From positions 62,001 through 126,000 of the forward strand of contig PKUJ01000023.1 of NCBI GenBank assembly GCA_002869565.1: a stretch of DNA of 64,000 nt, in the 5' to 3' direction. Below the pieces are notes generated by a model. The model was not told the origin of the DNA, ran no database searches, and saw only the letters and a program-made list of their open reading frames with translations. Below, piece by piece: positions 36,686 to 44,334 of the stretch. The position numbers and the translations under genes were made by a program. Each line of letters opens with the position of its first letter. Position 1 is the stretch's first letter. This DNA is from Arcobacter sp. (GTDB lineage: Bacteria; Campylobacterota; Campylobacteria; Campylobacterales; Arcobacteraceae).

Positions 36686-36718
36686 AAAAGTAGAAATTTC
36701 ATAAAAATTTCTACTTTT
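36686..36718 (+). terminator. Terminator of thiG
   Basis: Perfect 14-bp arms (AAAAGTAGAAATTT at 36686-36699 and its complement at 36705-36718) and a 5-nt loop, ending in TTTT just after the thiG stop and before the tRNA promoter. Confidence 0.8.
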
Positions 36719-36730
36719 GTTGAAAAGCTC

Positions 36731-36759
36731 TTGACATTTGTTTATAAACATAGTATAAT
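36731..36759 (+). promoter_or_regulatory. Consensus sigma70 promoter of the tRNA cluster
   Basis: TTGACA at 36731-36736 and TATAAT at 36754-36759 with a 17-bp spacer, a perfect match to the E. coli-type consensus. A start about 36766 would give a 25-nt leader before tRNA-Pro. Perfect -35 boxes are unusual in Campylobacterota, which fits a strong stable-RNA promoter. Confidence 0.88.
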
Positions 36760-36790
36760 TCCGTCCACTTTTTGAATGAATAGTGGTTGT

Positions 36791-36867
36791 CGGAGTGTAG
36801 CGCAGCCTGGTAGCGCACCTGGTTTGGGACCAGGGGGTCGGAGGTTCGAACCCTCTCACTCCGACCA
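36791..36867 (+). tRNA. tRNA-Pro (TGG)
   Basis: 77 nt with acceptor CGGAGTG/CACTCCG, anticodon loop TTTGGGA (anticodon TGG), T-loop GGTTCGAACC and encoded ACCA end. First gene of the cluster. Confidence 0.96.
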
Positions 36868-36876
36868 TTTTTAAAT

Positions 36877-36954
36877 GGTAGGTATAGCTCAGTTGGTTAG
36901 AGCATCTGGTTGTGGTTCAGAGGGTCGTGGGTTCGAACCCCATTACTTACCCCA
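36877..36954 (+). tRNA. tRNA-His (GTG)
   Basis: Acceptor GTAGGTA/TACTTAC (one G-T pair), anticodon loop TTGTGGT (anticodon GTG), T-arm GGTTCGAACC, encoded CCA. The extra 5' G at 36877 opposite discriminator C is the G-1 that HisRS needs. Confidence 0.95.
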
Positions 36955-36967
36955 TTTTTTAACAATT

Positions 36968-37044
<77 letters not shown>

Positions 37045-37052
37045 TTTAATTT

Positions 37053-37093
37053 AAGATTTATGTTGAATTTTCGTCAACTAAATCTTTTTTTTT
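37053..37093 (+). terminator. Terminator between tRNA-Arg and tRNA-Leu
   Basis: Arms AAGATTTA (37053-37060) plus GTTGA (37062-37066), separated by one bulged T, pair with TCAAC (37074-37078) and TAAATCTT (37079-37086); a long T-run follows. It should end most transcription from the tRNA-Pro promoter, so tRNA-Leu and the initiator tRNAs need readthrough or their own promoter. Confidence 0.75.
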
Positions 37094-37122
37094 GTCTTTG
37101 TAATAAGACTCTTTTTAATGTT

Positions 37123-37207
37123 GCGGATGTTGTGAAATTGGTATACACGCTAGACTTAGGATCTAGTGCTTTACGGCGTGAAGGTTCAAGTCCTTTCATC
37201 CGCACCA
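37123..37207 (+). tRNA. tRNA-Leu (TAG)
   Basis: 85-nt class II tRNA with acceptor GCGGATG/CATCCGC, anticodon loop CTTAGGA (anticodon TAG), a long variable arm (TGCTTTACGGCGT) and encoded ACCA. Begins about 30 bp after the terminator T-run. Confidence 0.95.
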
Positions 37208-37313
37208 TCTTATAATATAAATCTTTACGATTATCGGTAAAACAAACTTTATCAGTATTTTGAGTTTTATTTAAAATTTAATTAGTCAGTTATTAATTGT
37301 ACTAATGTCAAAC

Positions 37314-37390
<77 letters not shown>

Positions 37391-37439
37391 ATTTGGATGA
37401 TTTATCTAATATATATCATTTACTACATACATTTCAAAC

Positions 37440-37516
<77 letters not shown>

Positions 37517-37583
37517 AAACACTAACGTAAGAATTTATCCTCTCTAAATGATTATTTTATGTAAAAAAATATAAAGGATAACT

Positions 37584-37733
37584 ATGTCAATAATTGATGT
37601 AAACCAAACTGAAAAAGAAGAAGTATTTATAAGACTAATTCAAAGTAATGAAAACGTATATGACGCTTGTAGTAAAGCTGGAATAAGTATTTCATCTAAA
37701 ATATTATCAGTAATCAAAAACTTAAACAACTAG
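37584..37733 (+). CDS. Small helix-turn-helix-like protein, 49 aa
   Basis: ATG preceded by AAAGGA at good distance. The product has a helix (TEKEEVFIRLIQSNENVYDA) followed by CSKAGISISSKILSVIKN, which reads like a short helix-turn-helix. It is followed by a strong terminator. Coding signs (binding site, terminator, codon use) are good, but it may be a leftover of a larger mobile gene because the next kilobases hold transposase debris. Function unknown. Confidence 0.55.
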   Translation: MSIIDVNQTEKEEVFIRLIQSNENVYDACSKAGISISSKILSVIKNLNN

Positions 37734-37743
37734 ATATTGTTTT

Positions 37744-37778
37744 ACAAAGCCTATTCAAGGCTTTGTTTAAACTTTTTT
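37744..37778 (+). terminator. Intrinsic terminator
   Basis: Arms ACAAAGCC (37744-37751) and GGCTTTGT (37759-37766) with a 7-nt loop, followed by TTAAACTTTTTT. Placed 10 bp after the 49-aa gene. Confidence 0.8.
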
Positions 37779-37841
37779 AAACCTCATACTGCTAATCTAA
37801 ACCTGCTTATAATTATAGTACTTAATTAACTATTTAGTATC

Positions 37842-37853
37842 ATGTCCCCAGAA
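37842..37853 (+). repeat. 12-bp direct repeat ATGTCCCCAGAA, left copy
   Basis: Same orientation copy at 40271-40282. The two copies bracket the transposase remnant, the Sel1 gene and the IS element. TGTCCCC tracts are common next to REP-type transposase genes, so this may be recombination or insertion residue rather than a true target duplication. Confidence 0.5.
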
Positions 37854-37987
37854 TTTTTAATAAAGAACAAAGAAATAAAAATATAATTGAAGCATATAAA
37901 CAAGGATATGCACAGTATATAATTGCTAATATTATAGGAATATCACAACCGGCAATAAATAAGATTATAAAAAGAGTTAGTTTATAG
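37842..37987 (+). pseudogene. Transposase C-terminal remnant (helix-turn-helix end)
   Basis: An open frame without a start codon: RNKNIIEAYKQGYAQYI, then IANIIGISQPAINKIIKR, ending in TAG at 37985. This is a typical helix-turn-helix tail as found at the C-terminus of IS200-like/REP-associated tyrosine transposases. A TAG sits just upstream in the same frame and no catalytic part is present, so only the tail survives. The DNA at its 5' edge, ATGTCCCCAGAA, recurs at 40271. Confidence 0.6.
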
Positions 37988-38063
37988 GGTTATCGTTATT
38001 ACTTGAGCCCTAATTTTCCTAATTTTCTAATTTAAATAAAAATCATGATTGAAGGTAAAAGTT

Positions 38064-38579
38064 ATGTTTAAAAGTAAAAGTTACTTAAAAAAAATGTTAA
38101 AAATATTTTTTATAGGATTTATTATATATATAGTAAGTAATATAGAAATAAGAGTACCAAAAGAAAAATTAAATTCATTGGACATTAATTTAAAAACAGA
38201 AAAGATTTATAAAAAAAAATGTGAAAAAGGAGATTTTTCATATTGTTATGAACTTGGTTCAATGTATTATTTTGCTAAAAAAACTTCTATAAACCAAGAA
38301 AAAGCAAAAAAATATTTAGAACTATCGTGTAATAATAAAATAGCAAATGGATGTTATATTTTAGGAATTATGTATCAAAATATAAACTTAAATAGAAGTA
38401 AAAAATATCTAGAAAAATCTTGTTTAAATGGCTATGGATTTGCTTGTTACCAATTAGGTAATAATTCTAGTAAAGAAGGAATATTTTCTGATAAAGAGTA
38501 TGCTAAAAATATGTTTAAAAAAGGATGTTTAAATGGTTTTTATTTAGGATGCTATAAATATTTACTACAATTATTTTAA
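38064..38579 (+). CDS. Sel1-repeat, cysteine-rich (Hcp-like) membrane-anchored protein
   Basis: 171 aa from the ATG at 38064, which has GAAGG at the right distance; an upstream TTG (38049) is in frame but lacks a site. N-terminal helix (MLKIFFIGFIIYIVSNI), then three or four Sel1-like helical repeats, each with paired cysteines (CEKGDFSYCYELGSMYY, CNNKIANGCYILGIMY, CLNGYGFACYQLG, CLNGFYLGCYKY). This matches Helicobacter cysteine-rich proteins, which are secreted or periplasmic. Sits between mobile remnants, so it may be cargo. Confidence 0.8.
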   Translation: MFKSKSYLKKMLKIFFIGFIIYIVSNIEIRVPKEKLNSLDINLKTEKIYKKKCEKGDFSYCYELGSMYYFAKKTSINQEKAKKYLELSCNNKIANGCYILGIMYQNINLNRSKKYLEKSCLNGYGFACYQLGNNSSKEGIFSDKEYAKNMFKKGCLNGFYLGCYKYLLQLF

Positions 38580-38612
38580 TATCATTTTATTTATTTTAAC
38601 ATTGGGGTCAGA

Positions 38613-38635
38613 CCCAATGGCGTTAAGTTAAGCAA
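38613..38635. repeat. Left terminal inverted repeat of the IS element
   Basis: 23 bp, beginning CCCAATGGCGTTAAGTTAAG and ending CAA; complement matches 40172-40194 exactly. It lies 32 bp from the 3' end of the transposase gene. The adjoining ATTGGGGTCAGA makes an additional small palindrome with the outer CCCAAT. Confidence 0.85.
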
Positions 38636-38667
38636 TAAATCCCCTAAAACATGGTGTTCTTAAACAC

Positions 38668-40005
38668 CTAAAAAACACTTTTTTTCTTCCTCTTCTGATG
38701 ATTTGCACTTTTAATACCTTTAGTATTTTTAGCCTCTTTATTGGAGGGTCTTTCATATTTTCTATTTGGTCTTATTGATATAGTATTTGTTAAAAATAGT
38801 TTACTCATCTCTTCAAATATTATCTCAATATCTTTATTACTATAAAATAGCTCAAAGCAGTAGTTTTTAACTATATTAAATGAAATAGATTTATTAACCT
38901 TTTGTTTAAACTTATTATCTATTTTACTAGATAGCTTTTTATTTGTACCAAGCGTAACTAAGGTCTCTAAATTACTTATAAATATTGTTGCATAAAAATC
39001 TTGTTTTATTGCAAGAGCTGATAAGCCTGTAAAGTTCTCTAATGATAATCTATTTTTTATAATCTCATAAAAACTCTCTATACCCCATCTTTTAAAGTAT
39101 AACTCTTTAAAATCATCTGTTTTTAATACCTTACTATCTAATACAGAAGTTCCTAGTACTTCAACCTCTCCATCATCTAAGATAACTTGTACAAATCTAA
39201 CTTCGATCTCTAATGGTAAGTTTTGCTCTATTATCTTATTATTTAGTTTTTTAGTAGTTGGTTTTAATGTTACGATAGTATCTTTAACTGAACTATTTCT
39301 ATCAAATAAAAATTGAATATCTTTATACCAACTTTTCTTCATTCTAATTAAAAAATCTGAATCATACTTAGATGTTATTGTTGTAAACAATTCATAAGAT
39401 GGGTAACCTCTATCCATAATTACTAAATCATTTTTTTGAAGTTTTTTAAAATTATTATCTTTTGCAATACTAATTTCACCTATTTTAGAATCTGTAATAA
39501 CAGAATCAACAGATATATTATTTAAAACATCATATAAAACAGAAACTCTAGCTTGTACTATTGTCTTAGATTTATCTTTATATTGATTAACAACATTAAT
39601 AGTATTAAACTCTTTTTGTATATCCTCATTAAAAGGCAAAGTTACCATACTTCCATCGATTGCTAATAACCTAAATCCTTTATATGTTTTATAATCATAA
39701 TCTCTATAAATAATATCACTAACATCATTTGCTAGTTCTTCAAAAGCTGTATAATTTAATTTATCCCTAGCTTGTGAATAAGCACTTTTAGAAATAGTCT
39801 CCAAATCTTCATCTAATAAAACACTTAAATGCTTTTGAGTTTCATTTAAGATATTTTGTATAGACTTAACACTTTTTCTAACAACTATTAATAATACTTT
39901 TGAAAATGGTAATTTTCTATCTCTTGTAAAATCTTTTTTATTCATTCTATTTTCACTTTTAAAACTATCAGATAGTATTTTATCTTTAAAAAACTCTAAA
40001 TTCAA
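38668..40005 (-). CDS. IS4-family DDE transposase
   Basis: 445 aa. Catalytic Asp in LLAIDGSMVTLP, second Asp in VIMDRGYPS, Glu in the YREK signature Y-x2-R-x3-E-x6-K (YFKRWGIESFYEIIKNRL). An N-terminal helical domain and a Lys/Arg-rich tail (KRKKKSVF) are as expected. The frame is unbroken, so the element may be active. The gene almost fills the element between its inverted repeats. Confidence 0.92.
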   Translation of the reverse strand: MNLEFFKDKILSDSFKSENRMNKKDFTRDRKLPFSKVLLIVVRKSVKSIQNILNETQKHLSVLLDEDLETISKSAYSQARDKLNYTAFEELANDVSDIIYRDYDYKTYKGFRLLAIDGSMVTLPFNEDIQKEFNTINVVNQYKDKSKTIVQARVSVLYDVLNNISVDSVITDSKIGEISIAKDNNFKKLQKNDLVIMDRGYPSYELFTTITSKYDSDFLIRMKKSWYKDIQFLFDRNSSVKDTIVTLKPTTKKLNNKIIEQNLPLEIEVRFVQVILDDGEVEVLGTSVLDSKVLKTDDFKELYFKRWGIESFYEIIKNRLSLENFTGLSALAIKQDFYATIFISNLETLVTLGTNKKLSSKIDNKFKQKVNKSISFNIVKNYCFELFYSNKDIEIIFEEMSKLFLTNTISIRPNRKYERPSNKEAKNTKGIKSANHQKRKKKSVF

Positions 40006-40171
40006 TATTGTTTTTTTTTAGGTTAGTTGACATATTTTACCTTTAAATAATCTATTTAATTATATTATAAAAGTGCTTAAAATGTCCATATTATAGGGCT
40101 TTTGTGAGAATAAATTTTAATTTAAAGATTTTTAAATAGTGAGTTGTTTATAATGGCTTTTTTTGAGTGTT

Positions 40172-40194
40172 TTGCTTAACTTAACGCCATTGGG
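40172..40194. repeat. Right terminal inverted repeat of the IS element
   Basis: Exact reverse complement of the left repeat. It lies about 166 bp upstream of the transposase start, leaving room for the promoter of the transposase gene inside the element. Confidence 0.85.
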
Positions 40195-40372
40195 GGACAG
40201 TCACAATGCTGTTAAGTTAAGAAAATTCATTAAATAAAACAGCTATAATTTCTTTTCAATCCATTCTACTATGTCCCCAGAACTAGAATTTTCTATACTT
40301 CAAAAATAAAAACTCTTTTACCACCCTTTAACAATATATTTAGTACCATCACAAAAATGACAAAGGAAAAAA
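40195..40372. other. Intergenic segment with repeat debris before the MFS gene
   Basis: No gene. The first 30 bp hold GGGGACAG-type sequence and a near copy of the IS end core (40205-40221). The direct repeat ATGTCCCCAGAA is at 40271-40282. The remaining 90 bp are AT-rich with AAAGGAAA before the MFS start codon and presumably carry its promoter. Confidence 0.5.
40271..40282 (+). repeat. 12-bp direct repeat ATGTCCCCAGAA, right copy
   Basis: Matches 37842-37853 exactly and in the same orientation, marking the right border of the mobile patch. Confidence 0.5.
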
Positions 40373-41635
40373 ATGCATGCAAATAAATCTGTCTTTTTAG
40401 CCATATCTTCATTGTTCATTTCTATTGGTTTTTTGGCCATTGGATATGGTATGATTATGACTTTTATTGGTGTTTTTCTTAAAGAAAATGGAACATCTGA
40501 TATTATAATAGGACTTATTAATGCTGCGTTTTTTTTAGGTGCAATGGCATCTTCTATTTTTAGTCAAAAGATTATTTCTACTGTTGGACATATCCGAAGT
40601 TTTGTTACTTTTGCATCATTGATGGTTATTACTTTTTTACTTCATTCTTTGTTTTTAAATGAGTTTTTCTGGGCTCTACTTCGGCTTATCTCAGGTTTTG
40701 CATATTATGGCTTGTTGATTATTTTGGAGAGTTGGCTAAATGAAAAAAGTTCAAATGAACAAAGAGGACAGATATTAGCTATTTATACTACGGTCTTTTA
40801 TCTTGCTACAGCACTTGGACAATTATTGTTAAATATTGATGAAGATTTTAAACATATGATTTTTTCAATTGGTGCTATTTTGGTACTTTTTTCTGTTGTT
40901 TTTATAGCTATGACTAAAATAAAAGAGCCAATTTTAAAACCTTTTGAGAGATATAGTTTTCCAAAACTTTTTAATGTTGTGCCTCTAGCTGTAACAGGAA
41001 GTTTTATTAGTGGATTTTTAATTGGTGGATTTTTTACTATGATTCCTTTATATATTTTAAAAGTTTTTGATTCTAAAGAAGTATTGTCTTTTTTTATGAC
41101 ATTTACTCTTCTTGGAGGTTTACTTTGTCAATGGCCAATTGGTAAGCTTTCAGATATCTATGGGAGAAGGAAACTTATATCTTTTACTGGGTTCTTGACA
41201 GCTATTTTTTCTTTATTATTTATTCTATTACCTCCAAGTGAAACCATGATATATATTTTGGGTTTTTTATTAGGAGTTAGTATTTTTTGTATTTATCCTT
41301 TAAGCTTATCCCGAGCCAATGATGTTATTGATGAAAATAAAGATATTGTAGAAATATCTAGAGCTTTACTATTTGCATATGGTACAGGTTCATTTTTTGC
41401 CCCAATTACAATAGGGCTTGGCTTTAATTATATGAATCATCAAGTGGTATTTATTATCTTTACTATTTTTGGAATTTATTTAGCTTTTTATTCTTTATCT
41501 AAAAAGCGTGTAGCTGATGATGACATGAGTGTCTTCGTTAATGTTCCTCTTGCTTCTAGTAGTGTTATGCCTGAAATTGATCCAAGACAAGATCAAGAAT
41601 GGGTTGATGAACAGCAACATAATCATGAAGAATAG
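40373..41635 (+). CDS. MFS transporter (YcaD-like)
   Basis: 420 aa with 12 hydrophobic helices and MFS loop motifs between helices 2 and 3 (FSQKIISTVGHIRSF) and 8 and 9 (IGKLSDIYGRRKLIS). The cytoplasmic tail is acidic and His-rich (DQEWVDEQQHNHEE). Resembles the YcaD/YfkF group of unknown substrate. Preceded by AAAGGAAA. Independent of the mobile patch by codon use. Confidence 0.88.
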   Translation: MHANKSVFLAISSLFISIGFLAIGYGMIMTFIGVFLKENGTSDIIIGLINAAFFLGAMASSIFSQKIISTVGHIRSFVTFASLMVITFLLHSLFLNEFFWALLRLISGFAYYGLLIILESWLNEKSSNEQRGQILAIYTTVFYLATALGQLLLNIDEDFKHMIFSIGAILVLFSVVFIAMTKIKEPILKPFERYSFPKLFNVVPLAVTGSFISGFLIGGFFTMIPLYILKVFDSKEVLSFFMTFTLLGGLLCQWPIGKLSDIYGRRKLISFTGFLTAIFSLLFILLPPSETMIYILGFLLGVSIFCIYPLSLSRANDVIDENKDIVEISRALLFAYGTGSFFAPITIGLGFNYMNHQVVFIIFTIFGIYLAFYSLSKKRVADDDMSVFVNVPLASSSVMPEIDPRQDQEWVDEQQHNHEE

Positions 41636-41710
41636 TTTTGATGATAATCTTTATAAATACGATTTAAACAATCTATTTTTTGCAAGTAGAAAAGAAGTTG
41701 CAATATGTTT

Positions 41711-42097
41711 TTACAACTTCATTATATACTTAGAGAGAGTTTGAACTAATTCATGATTTAACTGATCTAAATTTATATCACTTTTATATGATTCATATTC
41801 ATTTAATATAAAAGCATAGTTAAGAAGATTTATTTTAAGATTTTTATCTTCAGTTAAAAGTATAATTTTTGATGATAATTCTTTTATTGTTTTTTGTTTT
41901 TCAAAAATATTATTGCAGTTTATAGTCAAGATATTTTCTGAAAGCTGATAAAATAGATTTAGTTTTTTGTCTCTTATCCACTTTTTCTTTTCTTGTTTTT
42001 GTGTTAATTTTGTCGTTACAATTGCATCAAATACTTTTGTAGTAATTGAACCTACAAGTATATTTGTAGCAGAATTTACTAAAGATAGTGATAACAT
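41711..42097 (-). CDS. Hypothetical protein, about 128 aa
   Basis: I choose the ATG at 42097, which has AAAGGA upstream; an in-frame ATG ten codons earlier lacks one. The product starts with a hydrophobic Ser/Thr/Val-rich helix (LSLSLVNSATNILVGSITT) and continues as charged helices (KLTQKQEKKKWIRDKKLNLFYQL). No family recognised. It is divergent from the iron cluster and its start lies about 65 bp from a Fur-box-like palindrome, so it may be iron-controlled as well. Confidence 0.6.
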   Translation of the reverse strand: MLSLSLVNSATNILVGSITTKVFDAIVTTKLTQKQEKKKWIRDKKLNLFYQLSENILTINCNNIFEKQKTIKELSSKIILLTEDKNLKINLLNYAFILNEYESYKSDINLDQLNHELVQTLSKYIMKL

Positions 42098-42161
42098 TGA
42101 GAATCCTTTTTTGATATTTATTATCATATACTATCTTTTTTTTCTTATACTATTATTAAAA

Positions 42162-42176
42162 CGATAACTATTATCA
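42162..42176. promoter_or_regulatory. Fur-box-like palindrome
   Basis: CGATAACTATTATCA, two mismatches from the 7-1-7 Fur consensus TGATAATnATTATCA. Located in the divergent region between the 128-aa minus-strand gene and the iron cluster. Confidence 0.65.
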
Positions 42177-42211
42177 TTAATATTATGTTAAGTTTTATAA
42201 TAGTATTATTT

Positions 42212-42226
42212 TGATACTTATTATCA
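42212..42226. promoter_or_regulatory. Fur-box-like palindrome
   Basis: TGATACTTATTATCA, one mismatch from the 7-1-7 Fur consensus, ending 10 bp before the start codon of the 47-aa gene. With the site at 42162 it gives two boxes 50 bp apart, well placed to repress the cluster when iron is plentiful. Confidence 0.72.
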
Positions 42227-42236
42227 AGGTATAAGC

Positions 42237-42380
42237 ATGAAAAAAGATATAAAAAATAATGGTTTTGAAAATTCACTTTTATATAAACATAATATTAAGA
42301 TACATAATAATTTATTGAAAGTATATATTCTTACTTTACTTATAAGTTCAATAATTCTTTTTATTAAGGGGTTTAATTAA
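42237..42380 (+). CDS. Small single-helix membrane protein, 47 aa
   Basis: A short reading frame beginning MKKDIKNNGFENSLLYKHNI and ending in a hydrophobic helix (VYILTLLISSIILFIKGFN). An AAGGTA lies just before the ATG. Directly downstream of two Fur boxes, so likely the first gene of the iron-regulated unit. It resembles nothing I can name; small membrane peptides are known from ferrosome clusters but no similarity is claimed. Confidence 0.5.
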   Translation: MKKDIKNNGFENSLLYKHNIKIHNNLLKVYILTLLISSIILFIKGFN

Positions 42381-42676
42381 TAGGAATTAATTAAAAAATT
42401 CAAAGTTTTTTAGAATTTTTTAAAATGAGTATTTCAAAAAGATTAGATATTAAAATTATTCTATTTCTCTGAATATTATTGAATCTTTAGATATTAGAGA
42501 TGGAATAAAACGATATGAATTAAATATATAAATTTACCATAATCATTTGATATGCACCTGATGTAATAAAATTATTGAAGAGTAGTAAATACTAGTTGTA
42601 AGAAAAAATAATCAGTCTTATTTTATAATAAGTTTTAGTTAAGATTTTGTAGGTAATTATACTCAAAAGGGATATT
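42381..42676. other. 296-bp gap with possible frameshifted remnant
   Basis: Two short open pieces in different frames, MSISKRLDIKIILFL from 42424 and then SLNIIESLDIRDGIKRYELN, could be one small gene broken by a frameshift. The rest is AT-rich without palindromes. AAAGGGA at its end serves the TTG start of the next gene. A promoter for the main operon may lie here. Confidence 0.35.
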
Positions 42677-42991
42677 TTGATTAGCACAGAAGAGATAATA
42701 AAAGTAGCAAGCTATTTTTCTATTATAGCACATGCTCCAGGGCGTCTTAGGGTTAGAGTAAATCCAAAGATAAAAAATGAATCTGGAACTATTAGTATAG
42801 ATGACATAGAAGATTTACCAAATAAAATTAATGGAATAAAAAGTATTAAGGTAAAGAAAATTATTGCTTCAGTAACTATACTTTATTCTCCTGATATCTT
42901 TCCTCCTGAACTTTGGGAAGATTTAGTACAAAATAGAAATCTAGAAGAATTAACACAATTAATAAATAGTTTAGCAAAGAAGGTCTCCTAG
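42677..42991 (+). CDS. HMA-like protein with Arg motif (ferrosome-cluster type)
   Basis: 104 aa, TTG start with AAAGGGA upstream. A basic motif AHAPGRLRVRVNPKIK (about 16-31) is followed by a ferredoxin-like beta-alpha-beta pattern (DDIEDLPNKINGIKSIKVKKIIASVTILYSP). No CxxC, so it is not a classic copper-type HMA domain. HMA_2-like proteins of this form occur beside P1B-type ATPases in iron-storage clusters. It ends one base before the ferritin-like gene starts. Confidence 0.7.
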   Translation: MISTEEIIKVASYFSIIAHAPGRLRVRVNPKIKNESGTISIDDIEDLPNKINGIKSIKVKKIIASVTILYSPDIFPPELWEDLVQNRNLEELTQLINSLAKKVS

Positions 42992-43666
42992 GTGGAAGTA
43001 AATGACAACGAAGAAATTCTTTTAGCAAAAAGAATTAATGTGTATAACGATGAAGCAATATATTCTCAAGCTTTAAGAATTGCTGTTTATGATGAATTTA
43101 AGGCATATGAGGTTTACACGAAGGTTTTAGAAAAGTTTGGCTTTTTACAACCATTTGTAAATATAAGAGAAGCAGAATCAAGACATTATAGTTCTTTGAT
43201 TCCTCTTTTAGAAAAATATGAAGTAGAAGTGCCAATTAATAATTGGGCTGAAAAAATAGAGATACCAAACACTTTTATTGAGTGTTGTGAGCTAGGAGTT
43301 GCAAGTGAGATTGAAAATATAGCAATGTATGATAATCTTCTTTCTCATGTTGTTGAAGAAGATATTAGAGATATTTTATTTAGACTTCAAGCCTCTTCTT
43401 ATAATAATCATTTGCCAGCATTTAGAAATTGTGTGATTAATTACTATTCAGTTTCTAATAATCAAAGTTTTAATCAAGAAGATTTAATGGAAAAATTGGG
43501 TGAGTATCAGGGTTTACTAGATGATCTAATGACAGGAGATTTAGATCAAAGTAAATTAACACAGATTTTGTCAAAGTTAAATATTTCAATGATTAGTGGT
43601 GTAGCATTTGGAGGAGCATCTCTTGCTTTGATAAATAGTTATATGAACAGTAATAACAAGGAGTAA
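42992..43666 (+). CDS. Ferritin-like di-iron protein
   Basis: 224 aa, GTG start directly after the previous stop, with AAGG upstream. A four-helix pattern with AVYDEFKAYEVYTKVL (Glu ligands), NIREAESRHYSSLIPLL (ExxH), and later ELGVASEIENIAMYDNLL followed by RLQASSYNNHLPAFRNC (Glu and NHxxAF). This is the ligand set of erythrin-vacuolar-iron-transport or rubrerythrin-like ferritins. The C-terminal 40 residues include a hydrophobic, Gly-rich stretch (SMISGVAFGGASLALINSY) that could insert in a membrane. Probably oxidises or stores Fe. Confidence 0.82.
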   Translation: MEVNDNEEILLAKRINVYNDEAIYSQALRIAVYDEFKAYEVYTKVLEKFGFLQPFVNIREAESRHYSSLIPLLEKYEVEVPINNWAEKIEIPNTFIECCELGVASEIENIAMYDNLLSHVVEEDIRDILFRLQASSYNNHLPAFRNCVINYYSVSNNQSFNQEDLMEKLGEYQGLLDDLMTGDLDQSKLTQILSKLNISMISGVAFGGASLALINSYMNSNNKE

Positions 43667-43669
43667 ATT

Positions 43670-43969
43670 ATGGCGTTACCATTTGTATTAGGATTAGCTT
43701 TAGGTGCAGGGGCAGTTATTGCTTTTAATAAATCTGATAAGATTAAAAATAAAGCATGTAATTTATTTGATAAATCAAAAGAAGTTGCAAATAGTTCTTT
43801 GGAAAAAGGTAAAGAAACTGTTGAAGATGTAAAACAAACAATTAATGCAACAGCAGAGTGTATAAAAGAGAAAAAAATACAATCAGAATTAGAAAAAGAA
43901 GAAACATTAGATACTGTTAAAAAAGTACCTACAAAAAGAGGAAGAAAACCAAAGGCTAAGGAAGAATAA
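43670..43969 (+). CDS. Small YtxH-like membrane protein with AT-hook-like tail
   Basis: 99 aa. N-terminal Gly-rich helix (LPFVLGLALGAGAVIAF), then a long charged helix (KNKACNLFDKSKEVANSSLE and on to about 80), and a basic end KVPTKRGRKPKAKEE. RGRKP resembles an AT-hook, as in histone-like proteins. This would suit a scaffold linking an iron-filled vesicle to nucleoid or mineral, but that is speculation. Overlaps the next start by one base. Confidence 0.7.
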   Translation: MALPFVLGLALGAGAVIAFNKSDKIKNKACNLFDKSKEVANSSLEKGKETVEDVKQTINATAECIKEKKIQSELEKEETLDTVKKVPTKRGRKPKAKEE

Positions 43970-44334
43970 TGAACGATGTATTAATAAATACTGGAGAACC
44001 AAGAAATATATTAGGACATATTGTAAGTGGAGCTGTGGCTTCAGCAATAATCTCTGGAACAATTAATTATAAGAAATTAAAAGATGAAAAAATATCTTCA
44101 AATGATGCAATTAAAGACACAGTTAAAAGAACATCACAAGGTGCTATTGCAACAGGTGCAGCAATTGCTACTGCAAATTATATTGGACAAAAAGGTGGTT
44201 TTTTTAAAGCTTTAAGTACAGCATCAATAGGAATGGCAGGAATATATGCTTTAGAAGTTATTGATGAGAAATTAGAAGAAAATTATAAGTCAATTTCTTG
44301 TGATGAAATAGACTCAATTAGTGAGGGTGAATAA
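43969..44334 (+). CDS. Glycine-zipper membrane protein
   Basis: 121 aa with two small-residue-rich helices: GHIVSGAVASAIISGTINY and SQGAIATGAAIATANYIG, a third near FKALSTASIGMAGIYALEV, and an acidic tail. Gly/Ala zippers like this pack tightly in a bilayer; small hydrophobic proteins are standard in ferrosome and magnetosome loci. Coupled at both ends (one-base overlaps). Confidence 0.7.
   Translation: MNDVLINTGEPRNILGHIVSGAVASAIISGTINYKKLKDEKISSNDAIKDTVKRTSQGAIATGAAIATANYIGQKGGFFKALSTASIGMAGIYALEVIDEKLEENYKSISCDEIDSISEGE

Larger units (their letters stand above)
38613..40194 (-). mobile_element. Intact IS4-family insertion sequence
   Basis: About 1.58 kb bounded by 23-bp perfect inverted repeats (38613-38635 and 40172-40194, outer end CCCAATGGCGTTAAGTTAAG). 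It contains one uninterrupted transposase gene on the minus strand. No clear target-site duplication is seen; the left flank GGGGTCAGA and right flank GGACAGTCA differ. Outside the right end, a near copy of the repeat core (AATGCTGTTAAGTTAAG, 40205-40221) suggests a previous insertion or a shifted end. Confidence 0.85.

Noticed and set aside
36683-36868. 61-aa minus-strand frame overlapping tRNA-Pro and the promoter
   Set aside because: It is the complement of a tRNA gene; such frames are a known artefact.
38604-40204. Target-site duplication around the IS element
   Set aside because: Left flank GGGGTCAGA and right flank GGACAGTCA do not match; a duplication cannot be claimed.
41529-41744. 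71-aa frame at the end of the MFS gene
   Set aside because: Mostly overlaps the MFS coding region in another frame and has no start signal; not supported.
42412-42531. Small frameshifted gene between the 47-aa and HMA-like genes
   Set aside because: Two short open pieces in different frames could be joined, but without homologues or a binding site this is not enough to call a pseudogene; noted only in the gap entry.
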